Shown: positions 10,526 to 20,868 of the stretch, piece by piece
How positions within the stretch are numbered: position 1 is the stretch's first letter
How the letters are laid out: each line of letters opens with the position of its first letter
Assembly (NCBI RefSeq): GCF_900496995.4
Contig: NW_024470386.1
Span: forward strand, 1-64,000
Origin: Aquila chrysaetos chrysaetos
Lineage: Eukaryota > Chordata > Aves > Accipitriformes > Accipitridae
Direction of reading: 5' to 3'
DNA length: 64,000 nt
The notes under the pieces: generated by a model
What the model saw: only the letters and a program-made list of their open reading frames with translations
Told to the model about the DNA's origin: nothing
The model's database searches: none
Position numbers and translations under genes: made by a program

Positions 10526-12599
10526 ATGGCGCGGGGCGTTGCGGGACGGGGGCCAGCGGCGCGCAGCCACCCCCTGCCCCGCCGGGGCCCGGCGCAAGCC
10601 CCCGGCAGCCTTGCGCAGAAGGAGGAGCAGAGGCGGGAGCGGGAAGCGCGACAGGCCGAGCTGAAGGAAGAGCGGCTCCGCACCCAAGAGCTGCGCCGCC
10701 GCTTCGCTGCCGAAACCCGGGAGCTGAAGGCAGCCCTGGAGAGGGAGCGGCAGCTCCTGGCAGAGCGGCTCCGATCTGAGTGGGAGCAGCGACAGGCTCA
10801 GGAGGTGCGGCGGCTGCAGGAGCTGAACCAGCGGCAGCGGGTGGCAGAGACCCGCCAGCTGCTGCGCTGGAAGGAGGCTGAGCTCCGCGAGGGACAGGAG
10901 CTTGCTGCGGCAGGCACGTACTGCCGCCGTTCACCAGACGCGGGACCTGCAGCGGCAGCTGGCCGAGGAGATGGTGAGGCCCAGCAAGAGCAGCGGGGAG
11001 GCCCAAAGCAAGCTCCAGGACGTCCTCAGCAAGCTACAGTGGGAGACGGACGGCTACCAGCCCGCCCGCATCCGCCACCTCCAGAACCAGCTGCAGCTGG
11101 AGAGGAGACTCTTCCTCAAATACATCCTGCAGCGGTTCGAGGGCGAGCTGCCCGCCTCCCCCTGCACGGCCCAGCCCGAAGGCCCTCCTGGGCACCAGGG
11201 CCATCAGGAGACGCAGAGCTCCTGCTCCTCTGGCAGAGAAGGGCCCCAGGCCCCGGCGGCACCCCAGGAAAGACCGCCGGAAAGCCGCAGCGCTGGGCAG
11301 CAAACAACATGCAAGGCTGTGGCAGATGCTCAGCTCCAGGTGCCAGAGGGGGAAGACCTGGTGCTCCTGAAGCAGAACAGCCGCCTGCGGCGCCTTCTCG
11401 AAGACCTGGAGAGGCAACAGAGTGCCCTTGAGATGGAGAACCGCCTCCTGAAAAAGGAATGCTCTCCAGAAGCGCGCAAGGAGGCAGAGAGGCTGCGGCA
11501 GATAAATGCTCACCTAGCTGCCCTCGCCTCGCGGCTGGAAGAAAGATCCAGCAACTGCAGGCGACCATGGGTGCCTGATCAATACTCAAGTGCCACTGCC
11601 CATCCAAAGCCCCACTGGGGAACTGTGCATGGCATCGCTTCCTCAGCAGAGGGGTGGAGAAATGGGAGAGCCTGCTGGAGCTTTGCTGGCACAAGACAAG
11701 CAGCATGACTTCTCAGAGAAGGCAGCTGAGGAGCTGCAGGCCCAAGTGGCTGCAGGTGAAGAGGCCTCTGATCATGTGAGCGCCCACAGCCCCACTGGTG
11801 AGGAGTTAGAGGTGCAGCTCTCGGAGGTGACAATGAAAACACCCGCCTGGCTGAAGAGAATGCTCGCCTCCGTGGGCAGGTGGGTTTGACAGAGCACGTT
11901 CGAGCTGAAAATGCGGACCTGAAAGGGCAACTGGCGCGAGTGGCAGCGGAGCGAGATGCTGCCATCCAGATGAAGGTCTGTCTTCAAACCCAGCTGGAAG
12001 AGTTGGAGCGCAAACTGGAAGCCATGAGAGAAATGGCAGAAAGGAGTCAACAGCTGGGGAAGGAGCTTGAGGAGACAAAGTTAGCGCTCCAGAGGAAAGA
12101 AGAGCAAGGCAAGTGTTTGCCGAGGGCTCAGGCAGAAGCACACGGGGAACACCAAGAAACCCTGCAACTGTTTCAAGCCCAGCTGGTTTGGTATCAGAAG
12201 CTAAATGAGCAACACCAGCAGCTACTTCAGGAACTTGAAGGGCTGGAAAGAGAAAGATCCAACCGTATCATTTCCAGGCCGTGCCAGGCTGACGGGGCTG
12301 CAGACAAGGAGTCCATCCTCCTGGAGGCTATGAGAAAACAACCGGCGGTGCTGCGAGCGTTCATAGCTCGATACAGCTATGATCCTTTCAATGGTCCCAA
12401 CGAGCGGCCTGAACTAGAGCTTCCTCTAGTTGCTGGACAATACGTGTACGTCTTTGGAGACGTGGACGAAGACGGTTGGTACGTGGGAGAGCTGACCGAC
12501 GGCACAAGAGGCTTCGTCCCCTCTAATCTGGTTGAAGAAGTTTCAGATGACGGACAGCCTGATGACACCGGATTCTGGCTGGAGACAAGTGATTGGTAG
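10526..12599 (+). pseudogene. RIM-binding-protein-like intronless gene, copy 1, frameshifted
   Basis: Collinear with the intact copy at 51411-53486 from the same ATG (MARGVAGRGP) to the same C-terminus (GFWLETSDW) and stop at 12599. The frame is broken by about four 1-base indels relative to copy 3: an extra T near 10904, a missing A near 11551, a missing T near 11572 and a missing A near 11832. The longest open pieces are residues 1-126 (then out of frame), a middle part from 10902, and the C-terminal part from 11880 with the SH3 domain. ATTAAA lies at 12642. The promoter is intact. It may be a recent pseudogene, or intact with consensus errors in the assembly. Confidence 0.78.
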
Positions 12600-12647
12600 C
12601 AGGACACAGATGATGTCTGTCCCGTCTTCTTCTATGTTCTTATTAAA

Positions 12648-13509
12648 TCTTTTCCTAACGATCTCTCTGCACAATGTCACTCTCTATCCTGAGTGGATGT
12701 GTACTGAAAGGACTATGTGCCAGCTACTGGGGGGGTTGGCATGGGTGGACTGGGTGCCAGCTACTGGAGTCAACCGGGGGGGTGTAGGCACCCCTGGCTT
12801 GTGGTGCCAGCTACTGGCGTGGGTCCCAGTGCAGCCGGGCCCTGGCTGGGCTATCAGGTGGGCAGAGGGTCTGTGCTGGGTGGCTGTGGGGTTCCTGCAG
12901 CACAAATGTGTGAGTGCTGCATGTTTGCAGGGAGCACCAAGACGGACCAGTCAGCAAGTAGGCGACTCGTGGGGTGGGTCGCAGGGCCGGAATCTGGGCA
13001 GGGGTACTGGCAGGGCAGAGAGGCTGTGGCAGTACTCTGGGGATCCATGAACACGCGTGTGCTTGTGAACGTATAGTGTGTTGTGTGTGTGCCTGCCACT
13101 AGTGACCTCCTGTCTCTGGCAGCCCAAGAGGAGGAGGGGACATGGCTGTCTCTGTGTTTTATGAGAGTCCTCCATGAGGGTACTGTTGACGGCAGCGCCT
13201 CGTCTGTGGCAGTCTGTGTGACTGGCCGTGTCAGTGTCCTCTCCGCGGGTGTGTCTGTGTGTGTGTGTGTGTGCATCTCTGGGATGCGTGCTCAGCTTCG
13301 CTAGAAGTTGCAGCTGCAAGTGGCAAAGTGGCAGCTGCATCCCTCAGCCTGGGCAAAGACTCCAGATGCCCAGGCACCGGGCTGGGCTCCAGCAGCCAGG
13401 CAGGAGTGTACTGGTGGTACTGGTCTGGGCTCCAGGGGCATGGTAGGAGGGGTCCTTGGCTGCAGTGCCTGGAAGCGGTGGCCAGTCTTGACATCCCGTA
13501 ACACTGTGG
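12648..13509. other. 3' flank of the RIM-BP-like gene with GT microsatellite
   Basis: No gene recognised. A GTGCCAGCTACTGG motif recurs three times at 12717-12820 with divergent spacers. A (GT)n tract at 13255-13273 varies among copies (33584-33600 and 54141-54150; longest in copy 1). Open frames here are low-complexity or shadows. Equivalents are 32978-33837 and 53535-54387. Confidence 0.5.
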
Positions 13510-14322
13510 GTCTGTGGGATGCATGGGGGGATCTGAACCCTGCTTCATCCCAAGGGCTTCCAGCTGGGGATGAGATGTCTGCATTGCTTCAGCTGAATCC
13601 CTGCCCAGCCAGAGCATTGAACCAACACCTCCCTGTCACTGCCTGTGTGTCCTTTTTGTCATGGGCCGAGAATATCAGTGCCCAGAGGGGAACATCTACA
13701 CCTCTCATAGACATCCGCGCTCTGGTAGGACAAACCATGCTTTTGGAATCGCTCTCTCTCCGCTCTTTAGAGAGGGACAATTGGTGATTACTGCAGTCAG
13801 CTAAAAAGTCCATTCCCCAAGGGTGACTCCGCTGCCTTTCAGGAGCTGAGACATCTCCAGGGAGCCCCGAAGAGGCAGAGAAAGTGAAGCCCTGGGCTGG
13901 TCCTCTGCTCCTGAGCTGGGCCGGCCTCCTGGGACGGAGGGAGCTCCCAGCAAGTGGGCAGCGCTTGTGAGAGACGGCTCTGCCCAGGAGCAGCTCCCCT
14001 GCGAAGCGCAGCAGGGCTGAAGGCACTGCCTGCAGGTAGCGAGGGGAGACGAGTGAGGCAGAGAGAGGTCAGTGGGAGGACAGCTGAGCTCCCAGTGTGG
14101 GAGAAGGACTTCTGGAAGACTCCGGCTGCAGGGCAGTGCACATGCGTGAGTTTCCTGGAGGAGTCTCCAAAACCTGGCACATCCAAAGCGTCTGTCAGAA
14201 CAACCCTCACAGTTTGTCCAGTTTGTAGGAAGACGTGCTGCTGAGCAAGGCTTCCCTGCTGCATTGTCAGAGGGACAGGACACAATGGCTGCCTTCTCCC
14301 GGGTACGGCTGCAGAGTGTCAA
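13510..14322 (+). repeat. Internal duplicated block A1
   Basis: About 0.8 kb that is recognisably homologous to block A2 at 18066-18895 in the same unit. Shared segments include GCATGGGGGGA near the start, CTTCCAGCTGGGGATGA, the TGTCCTTTTTGT tract, GCCCAGGAGCAGCTCC and GGCTTCCCTGCTGCA. The pair is far more diverged than the three units are from each other, so this duplication is older than the array. Equivalents are 33838-34650 and 54388-55200. The function of the block is unknown. Confidence 0.7.
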
Positions 14323-14772
14323 TGTGGTTTGTGACAAAAGAATGTCTAGCGAGAAAAGATGGATAGTAGAGGTACTAATCAACATTCTTTAGCATAAGTT
14401 GTATCGAACATGTAAAGTGTCCAACCGCGCAGAATCACTAGAAAAGGGTCGACTAGTGGACAAGTGAGGAAGACTATCAAAGACCACCAGAGGACCCCTG
14501 AAGATCACCAAAGATCTCGAGTGCGCCTGCGCCAAGGACATTTACATATACTAATGAGTTCCTGGAATTCAGATGAATGTGTGAGTTGTTTCCAGGAAAA
14601 ATCATGACTATGTATGTCCATTTTGTATATAATCTCAACTGTTGAAAGAATTGGTATGCACGATAGGTGGAACGATCCCCCATGCACCCAGCGATGCAAT
14701 GAAGAATGCCTGCTTTCTAAAACTCCAAAATGGAGTCTTAGAGAGTTTCTGAAGTGCTGACTTCTGGTAACA
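14323..14772 (+). mobile_element. Solo LTR, avian ERV (copy 1)
   Basis: About 450 bp with LTR-like composition: a TATA-like tract (TTGTATATAA near 14624) followed by the conserved CACGATAGGTGG region and a CTGCTTTCTAAAACTCC segment near the right end. It resembles the right half of the private LTR at 30623-31266. Ends were chosen as TG...CA, but no target duplication was found, so they are approximate. It sits at the end of block A1 in all three units. Confidence 0.6.
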
Positions 14773-14825
14773 CTTGAAAGGTCCCTTCCAAGCCAAACTA
14801 TTCTGTGATTCTAGAATTCTATTAT
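14773..14825 (+). mobile_element. CR1 LINE 3'-end fragment (copy 1)
   Basis: Contains GGTCCCTTCCAAGCCAAACT followed by ATTCTGTGATTCTAGAATTCTA, the typical 3' tail of avian CR1 with its short ATTCTA-like terminal repeat. Only the last ~50 bases are present. Equivalents are 35101-35153 and 55651-55703. Confidence 0.75.
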
Positions 14826-15714
14826 GTGGCTTCTTGTGGCACTTTGCCTGTTAACGAGGCCTTTGGTGCCGAGTTCCTGAACTGCAGATATTGAAAGAAT
14901 GCACCAGCCTAGAAGGAAGCCAAAGGCTTCCTGAGGTCCATCCAAGTGTGGGGAGCGAAGGGGAGGACGAGAGGCAGGTCAGCTCATGGAGCATGTTGAG
15001 CACTGTCTGGTCACGCCACAGCAGAGGGCATTCCCCATCTCCCCGGGTGAGGCACGCACACATGATGGTGAACCTCTCCTTTGTTCAGAGTCCTTCAGTC
15101 ACATTCCCAGGGCAGACCTATTCCTCCTCCACCCACAGACATCAACGGCTTCCCATTTCGAGGTTCGCACATGGTTGGAAGGATGTGCTAAAACCCTCAA
15201 CCACCGCCTTGCTTCTTGCCGAGTTCCCTCCACCCTCTTTGGCATCCCTAGGCACTGCCAGTCACCGCCTAATCACTAACTGAGAAGTTAAGAAGCTCTT
15301 CAGGCTTTCCATCTCATTGTCAGGGGATGACCACGTTTCTCCAGTCACCATTCATGCATGCTAAAAACCCCAGTTGAGGAAGCACATCTTGTGGAGGGGA
15401 GAACCTCCCCGAGGCCCCTTTGCGCTTCTTGAGGTCCAAGCACTTGTGCAAGGCTCCAGGAGGAGTGAATTTGGTGCCCGCCTTTGCATTGCAGATGGGT
15501 GGTCTGCAGCGGGCAGGGAATGGGCCAGGACTGCGACCAGGAATGCCGTGGGAGGGGAGGTCCGTCGCTCAGGGAGACAAGGATGAAGGGTGGGCATTGA
15601 GGGTTGTGGTGTTGCTCTTCCCAAGTCACCATTACGCGTGAGGAAGCTCTGCTTCCCTGGCGATGGCCAAACATCTGCCTGCCGTTGGGAAGCCCCAGGG
15701 AGCCCCCTTCGGGA
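14826..15714. other. Unidentified stretch before the tRNA
   Basis: No gene, LTR or LINE signature recognised. Short frames up to 130 codons exist but have no motif. Equivalents are 35154-36041 and 55704-56591. Confidence 0.4.
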
Positions 15715-15720
15715 GTCTCT

Positions 15721-15760
<40 letters not shown>

Positions 15761-15788
15761 CTTGGTGGTTCGAGCCCACCCAGGGACG
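15715..15788 (+). tRNA. tRNA-Asn(GTT), copy 1
   Basis: A 74-nt cloverleaf. The acceptor stem is GTCTCTG/CAGGGAC with one G-U pair; the D arm is closed by GCGC/GCGC; the anticodon arm is TTCGG-CTGTTAA-CCGAA with anticodon GTT; the variable loop is AGCTT; the T arm is GGTGG-TTCGAGC-CCACC; and the discriminator base is G. From memory, vertebrate tRNA-Asn genes have AGGTT in the variable loop, so this is one change away. No TTTT Pol III terminator follows within ~40 bases; instead a CR1-like tail does. It may be a working tRNA gene or the head of a SINE. Confidence 0.88.
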
Positions 15789-15877
15789 GCTCTCCCCTCT
15801 CGCCTGCCTATGCCACAGCCTCCTAACATTTAAGGTCCCTTCCAACCCAAGGCGTCCTATGGCTCTAGAAAAAAAAA
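15715..15877 (+). mobile_element. tRNA-Asn/CR1 SINE-like composite (copy 1)
   Basis: The tRNA-Asn is followed by a ~45-bp linker, then AAGGTCCCTTCCAACCCAAG and GTCCTATGGCTCTAG, matching a CR1 3' tail, and ends in A9. A tRNA head plus LINE tail plus A-run is SINE architecture; tRNA-derived SINEs with CR1 tails are known in songbirds (TguSINE1). The head is almost unmutated, unlike an old SINE. No clear target duplication was seen. Confidence 0.5.
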
Positions 15878-18065
15878 CACAGGCGATTCAGTCCCCTCAC
15901 CAAAGCCAGAGGAGGGAAAGAAAACTGATAGCAGCAGTCCCTTATTCTGATTTGCCTGCCCAGCTTGGGGAGCAGGGCTTAGCTCCCACCTGGGCTCAGC
16001 CCAGCACATTAATTTGCCTTAGTTCTACTTTCACTAAAGACACTAACAGTAGCATGCTCTAAAACATTTCTTCTTATTCTTCTTGATGGTCATAAAACTC
16101 ATTTCTTTACTCTTAGTAAACTTAATTGCTTTAATGTTCTGCCTTTCACCTGACTTGATCCCCCTCCACTGCTGCTTGTTCTTCTCCAGACTCCTGCCTT
16201 CAGGCACAAGGGCCTGGGACACCCCACCAGTATCAGTCCCCTGCCTAAGGAAAAGTCTTCTCCTCTGGAGCCCAAGGCTCCGCCACTTGCTCTCCTCACC
16301 CCCCCGGCATCTGGGACCCCACCATTTCATGGTCACTGCAGCCAAGGATGACACCGAGTATCACATCCCTGACCACATCTTCCGTGTTTGCCAGTACTGG
16401 GGCCAGGTGAAGCACCCAGGGCCCTTGCTGGCCCACCTAGGAGCTGTCTGAAGAAGTTGTCCCGAGATCCTCCAGACTGTTTGCACCCTGTTGGACCTGG
16501 TCCATGGATGCCAGGGCAATTAGTCCCCAGCAGGAACTGGCTCATTGACCTGCAGTCTTCATTGGGCTGCTGACAGAAGACTTCTCCTGCTTCCTCACCC
16601 TCATGGAGAGGTTCAGAACTGCCAGCACGATGTCACCCTTCCTGCTTCCTCTAATCCTCAGTGACAGAAGCTAACCCATCCTGGAAGAGCTCCACACATC
16701 CGAGCTGCCCCTTCACACAGGGCCAGCCCCATGCTCACCTTCCCTGGCACTCTCTTCTGCAGAGCCTCTATCCCTCTTTTGCAGCACCCCAGGTGAGCAA
16801 GCTGTCCCACCACATCTAATTTCATCCAAAACCTTCACAGTGCTGTGAGGCTCCAGCTCCTCCTGCCTGTGCACGTTTGGGCTGCAGCATCCCAGCCGTG
16901 GCACCGGGGCTGGGCACAGACTCCTTGCAGGCAGATACGGTAACAGGGACCCAGGACCCCACGCTGCTTCACACGCTAGAGTGTTTGACAGAAGTTCGTG
17001 CAACAAGGAACTGAGCTGCCCACAGACTGCCCTGCTGTCTCCAAGGCCAGAGAAACACGGCTGGGGAATGACACCGTGTCCAGAGAGGCGTTTGGTGACT
17101 CTGCAGAAATGCTGCAGGGCTGTGGGGCTTGTAGGACAAACTCCAGCAAGGAGAGGGTGCTGCAGAGAAAGTCTTTGGAGGTGGACACCTTTTGGTCCAT
17201 CCCCACTGTGACTGTGGACATTGCCATCATCACCTTCCTTCCGCACGCCATCAGGCATGGGAGGAGAGGTTCAGAGAGAGGAGAACGGTCCCGGGTGGAG
17301 AGCACAAGCACAGGGCTGGGCACCCTGCTGTGGCCTGCCTCCTTGTCCTGCGGCACCACCAAGGGATGGACCTTGCGTCTGTGGCGTGGTGTTGCTGTTC
17401 AGGCGATGGCAGACAGGCACCGGACCCCTTTGGCAGGCCCTTGGGTGCCTGCCCCACACCAGCTCCACCAGGGCACGGCTCCCCTGGAGGTCCTGTGCTG
17501 TGTTTGCCTGCTGAGTGCAGTTGTATTTGGCGCTCTAGGCACCTGGCGTGGCACTGGAGGCTTTTTTCTTGATGCCATTAAGTAAATGAAAATAAATAAG
17601 GTGTCTTCAGCACAGGGATGTGGACGTGTCTTAGCTTTGCCGTGACTGGTACTCTAGTCAATGCAGTGGAGAGAGAGACACCGGGGTCTCCTTCTGGTGC
17701 GCCCCTGTGCTTGGTCAGCCCAAGAGCTCCATGTGCTCCAGAGATATATGTGACAAGGTGCATTCAGGTGCCCTGAACGTGCAGGTCCAGTGTCACGCAG
17801 GATGGCCAAGGATATCCCCATTCCCGCTCTGGACCTCAGCTGAGGCTCGGGAAGGCTGTGGGTATTCTCAGAGATTTTCCACCAGAGCTTGCAAACACTT
17901 GCATACGTCTTGGACGAACCCTGGCCCCTCAGTCATCAGCAAGTGTCTGTGGGTGAGCAACCGAGTGCCCACAGAACAAAGACCAGGGAATCAGAGCAGG
18001 GGCTCACCTGCAGGCAATGCTTTTGTCCCCCCCGGAATTGAAGCAAGAGGAATCCCAGCTCCTCT
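15878..18065. other. Unidentified 2.2-kb stretch between tRNA and block A2
   Basis: Contains the 195-codon frame listed separately (16998-17585). Bases 16310-16520 weakly resemble 7260-7310 plus 8910-9060, an older dispersed repeat of the unit without the LTRs. Otherwise no signature is recognised. Equivalents are 36204-38391 and 56744-58941. Confidence 0.4.
16998..17585 (+). CDS. Uncharacterised 195-codon open frame with a nearby polyadenylation signal
   Basis: The frame (starting MQQGTELPTDCPAVSKARET) ends FLDAIK, and AATAAA follows 6 bases after the stop (17591-17596). Residues ~168-180 (LCCVCLLSAVVFG) are hydrophobic enough to suggest a membrane segment. The same frame is open in the other units (37324-37911 and 57874-58461) with a few replacements (A or T in FG(A/T)LGTWRG; K or Q at the end). 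The units are so similar that openness is weak evidence. There is no recognised domain and no clear splice structure. It could be the last exon of a decayed gene or chance. Confidence 0.2.
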   Translation: MQQGTELPTDCPAVSKARETRLGNDTVSREAFGDSAEMLQGCGACRTNSSKERVLQRKSLEVDTFWSIPTVTVDIAIITFLPHAIRHGRRGSERGERSRVESTSTGLGTLLWPASLSCGTTKGWTLRLWRGVAVQAMADRHRTPLAGPWVPAPHQLHQGTAPLEVLCCVCLLSAVVFGALGTWRGTGGFFLDAIK

Positions 18066-18895
18066 GGCTGTGTGGGCTGCATGGGGGGAGCTGAATCCTG
18101 CTTCTTCCAGCTGGGGATGACATGCCTGCATTGCCTCAGCCGAACAACAGCTCTGCAAAGGGGAAGCCAACCCCTCCCTGCCCGCCGTGTCCTTTTTGTT
18201 ACGGGACAGGAACGGCGGTGTCCGGAGGGGAACATCGACGCCTCTCGCAGACAACCATGCTCTGTTAGAACAATTTCTGCCGCAGGAATCAGTCCCTCTC
18301 TGCTGTGAGAGAGGGACCATTAGTGATTACTTTTGAGGACTCCAAAGCACGCTCCCCAGGGATGACCCTGCTGCCTTTCAGGCTCTGTCAGCCCTGGAGC
18401 CCCAGGGACACGTGGAGGGAGCGCAGAGGGGTCAGAGAAAGGGCTGCCTTGGGCTGGTCCTCTGCTGCTGGGCTCCTGGGACGGGGGGGAGCTCGTGGCA
18501 AAGGAGCAGCGCTGCACAAAGACAGCTCTGCCCAGGAGCAGCTCCTCTGCAAAGCGCAGCACTGCCTGCAGGCAGTGAGAGGAGAGGCGAGGAGCAAGAG
18601 AGAGGTTACAGGCAGTGTGGAGTGGGAGGATGCCGAGAGCTCACTGGGGAAGAATCATCATCACAGCTCATAACCCAGTAAGTCTCTGGCTGCAGGGCAA
18701 TGTACCGGAGTTTCCTGGAGGGGTCTCCTAGAGCTGGCACATCCCAGAGCAGATAGGATCTGCCAGGATGGCTCTCAGGGTTTCTTTCGCGTGGAGAAGG
18801 ATGTGCAGCAGAGCAGGGCTTCCCTGCTGCACCCTCTGGGCGACAGGGCATCATCACAGGTCCCTTTTCCCGGGGTTGTCTGCAGGGGTGTGAAG
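18066..18895 (+). repeat. Internal duplicated block A2
   Basis: Partner of block A1 (13510-14322), with the same order of conserved segments. It lies ~2 kb upstream of the OR gene. Homology continues through TTTTCCCGGGG, where in A1 an LTR follows almost at once. Equivalents are 38392-39221 and 58942-59769. Confidence 0.7.
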
Positions 18896-19337
18896 CCGGG
18901 CGTGCACCCAGGGGTGCCCAGGGCTGTCCTTCAGAGCAGGGTCCCTGCACCCCAGGGCTCTGTGTGCCGGGCTCTGCTCCCCACGGCACTCTGGGGAGAA
19001 GCTGTGGGTGGAAGGAGCAACCCCCGCAGGGCAGGGTCCTTCTGCTGTTGGGAGGGTGCTGCGTGGGCCAGGGCTGCTCGGAGCTCCACATCACCCCAGG
19101 ACATCTCTGAGGGCAGTTTGAAGAGGAATGCCAAGGTGGTGGTTAAATGAAAGGAAAGGAGTCTGTGCTTTGTGTTTTCTCCTCTTGGTTGTCTGGGCGG
19201 GCAGTGGGGGAATAGGAATTTATTTCTCTGTTCTGGAGAAGGCACTGAGACCCCAGCTCTCATTCGGACTTGTCCGAGTTGCTCCTCAGACATGGACACA
19301 CAGAGATGCCCCTGGGCAGTGTCTGCTGCCAGGAGGC

Positions 19338-19459
19338 ATCTGCAGGGCAGAGTTGAGCACGCACTGGGTGGGATGGGGTCTGTGAGCGAGGACATGGCAA
19401 GAGGATCGTGGGGAACGAGAAGCAGATGCCAGCAGGGACTGCTCCAGGCAGCAGAGACA
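19338..19459 (+). repeat. 120-bp direct repeat, left member (copy 1)
   Basis: Begins CATCTGCAGGGCAGAGTTGA and ends at AGCAGAGACA. The right member is 800 bp downstream. This left member carries several differences in its middle (GCAAGAGGATCG), absent from the copy-2 left member. Confidence 0.85.
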
Positions 19460-20137
19460 TGGGTAGGGAATGAGAGGACATTGCTAACAGAATAGTCTTG
19501 TAGGGCAATGGGAGCACCTCCCTGACAGCTTTTTCATGTCAAGTGTTTTTCAGATGATGAGTCAGCTCCTTGTCAGCCAAACCTCCAGCAGAGTAGTCTC
19601 TCCTGGGCGTCACTATGTCCCTTCCTGGCATTGCCTCCCCTTGCAAAAGCACTGTGGTATTGTCTCCTTTGTGTCCCCAATTGCCCATTGCTGCTGCTGT
19701 TCTGGTTTTTGAGACTCTCTGGGGCTGGGGGTTTTCAGCTGCAGCTCAGACACTCACCCTCTGCATCCTGCCATGCAGATTTCTCCATGGCAGGAAGATG
19801 TCCAATCCCCCTTCTAACCAGCGGGCTCTGGGCAATGCAGTGCATGGGGTGGGAAGAAGCTGAGTCTCCCTTCAGGACACCCCACCTCTAGGACATCCGA
19901 ATGGAAGCACACAGCTCTTCATCAAGGTCTTTCTCATATCTGGGAGCCCAACAGAGAAGACGGGGAGTAAGTGGGCTGCTGCATGTGGGCAACTTGAATG
20001 AGGCCAAGCTGTCCCTGGCTGAGATCAGGCCTGGTGGACAGACGGGTTGTCCTCACTCTGCACGAAGGGACAGTCCTTTGGCCTCCCAGGACCCTCATGA
20101 TTTCACTTGGAGTGCAGTACAAATGCCAGGCTTGAGG

Positions 20138-20257
20138 CATCTGCAGGGCAGAGTTGAGCACGCACTGGGTGGGATGGGGTCTGTGAGCGAGGACACGGCA
20201 GAGACGTGGGGACCGAGAAGCAGATGCCAGCAGGGACTGCTCCAGGCAGCAGAGACA
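20138..20257 (+). repeat. 120-bp direct repeat, right member (copy 1)
   Basis: Partner of 19338-19459, located 0.6 kb upstream of the OR start. Confidence 0.85.
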
Positions 20258-20868
20258 CAAAGAGGGAGGGAGAGTCAACTACTCGCAGAAACGCCGTGGG
20301 AGGTGGGTGATTCAAGCACCTGCCTGTCATCCCCTGCGGTGCAGACACCTTCTCCTGAGGAATCCTCTGGACTCCTCTCCCACTCAGCAGAGCCTCTGCT
20401 CCCAAGGCTGTGGGGCCCAGGACATGAGACACCTCCTTGGCAGCTGGATCTCCAGAAGGAGAGGTGCATGCGTCTTCCAACGTGCTACACAACAACGTGG
20501 CTAAAAGCACCTGCCCGGGAGTGCCACTGTCTGTGAGGTGGTGAGTACAGGGAGGTAAGGAGAAGGCTTCGCTGCATGCCTGTCTGTCCTTGTCACTTTG
20601 CTTCATCTGGTGGGAGTACTGCGATATTCCTCCTTGTGTCTCCACATGTACGTGGTGCCCTTGGTCTCTGGGCTTTGGGTGGGGGTGCAGGTCAGCTTCT
20701 TTTCTGACAGTGACCCTGTAGGACCTGCCTGGAGATGTCTTCAATGGGAACTAGGTGCTGATGCTCCATTTTTGTCAGAAGATTTTAGGGTTTTTTCCTT
20801 GAAAAATCTCTCAAAACTTCTGACTGTCTTTTCCTTCTTAAACAGACCCCGATGCCTAGAGGCAGCAA

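Larger units (their letters stand above)
18896..20868. other. OR upstream region with 120-bp direct repeats
   Basis: No coding gene. It contains the two direct repeats listed separately. Immediately before the OR gene a candidate 5'-UTR intron can be seen: donor GTG|GTGAGT at 20541 and acceptor CTTAAACAG ending at 20845, as expected because OR genes usually have non-coding 5' exons. A 208-codon frame overlapping the OR start is a shadow. Equivalents are 39222-41190 and 59770-60954. Confidence 0.5.

Noticed and set aside
10464-11006. 180-codon minus-strand frame over the RIM-BP-like gene
   Set aside because: Ala/Pro-rich antisense shadow of a GC-rich coiled-coil coding region.
13255-13273. 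Possible CRISPR or telomere-like repeat
   Set aside because: A plain GT microsatellite. No regular spacers or TTAGGG arrays were seen anywhere in the window.
16713-17258. 181-codon minus-strand frame with a VLDEIRCGGT stretch resembling a scavenger-receptor cysteine-rich motif
   Set aside because: Only one short similarity. The cysteine pattern and the rest of an SRCR domain are absent, and it opposes the frame with a polyadenylation signal.
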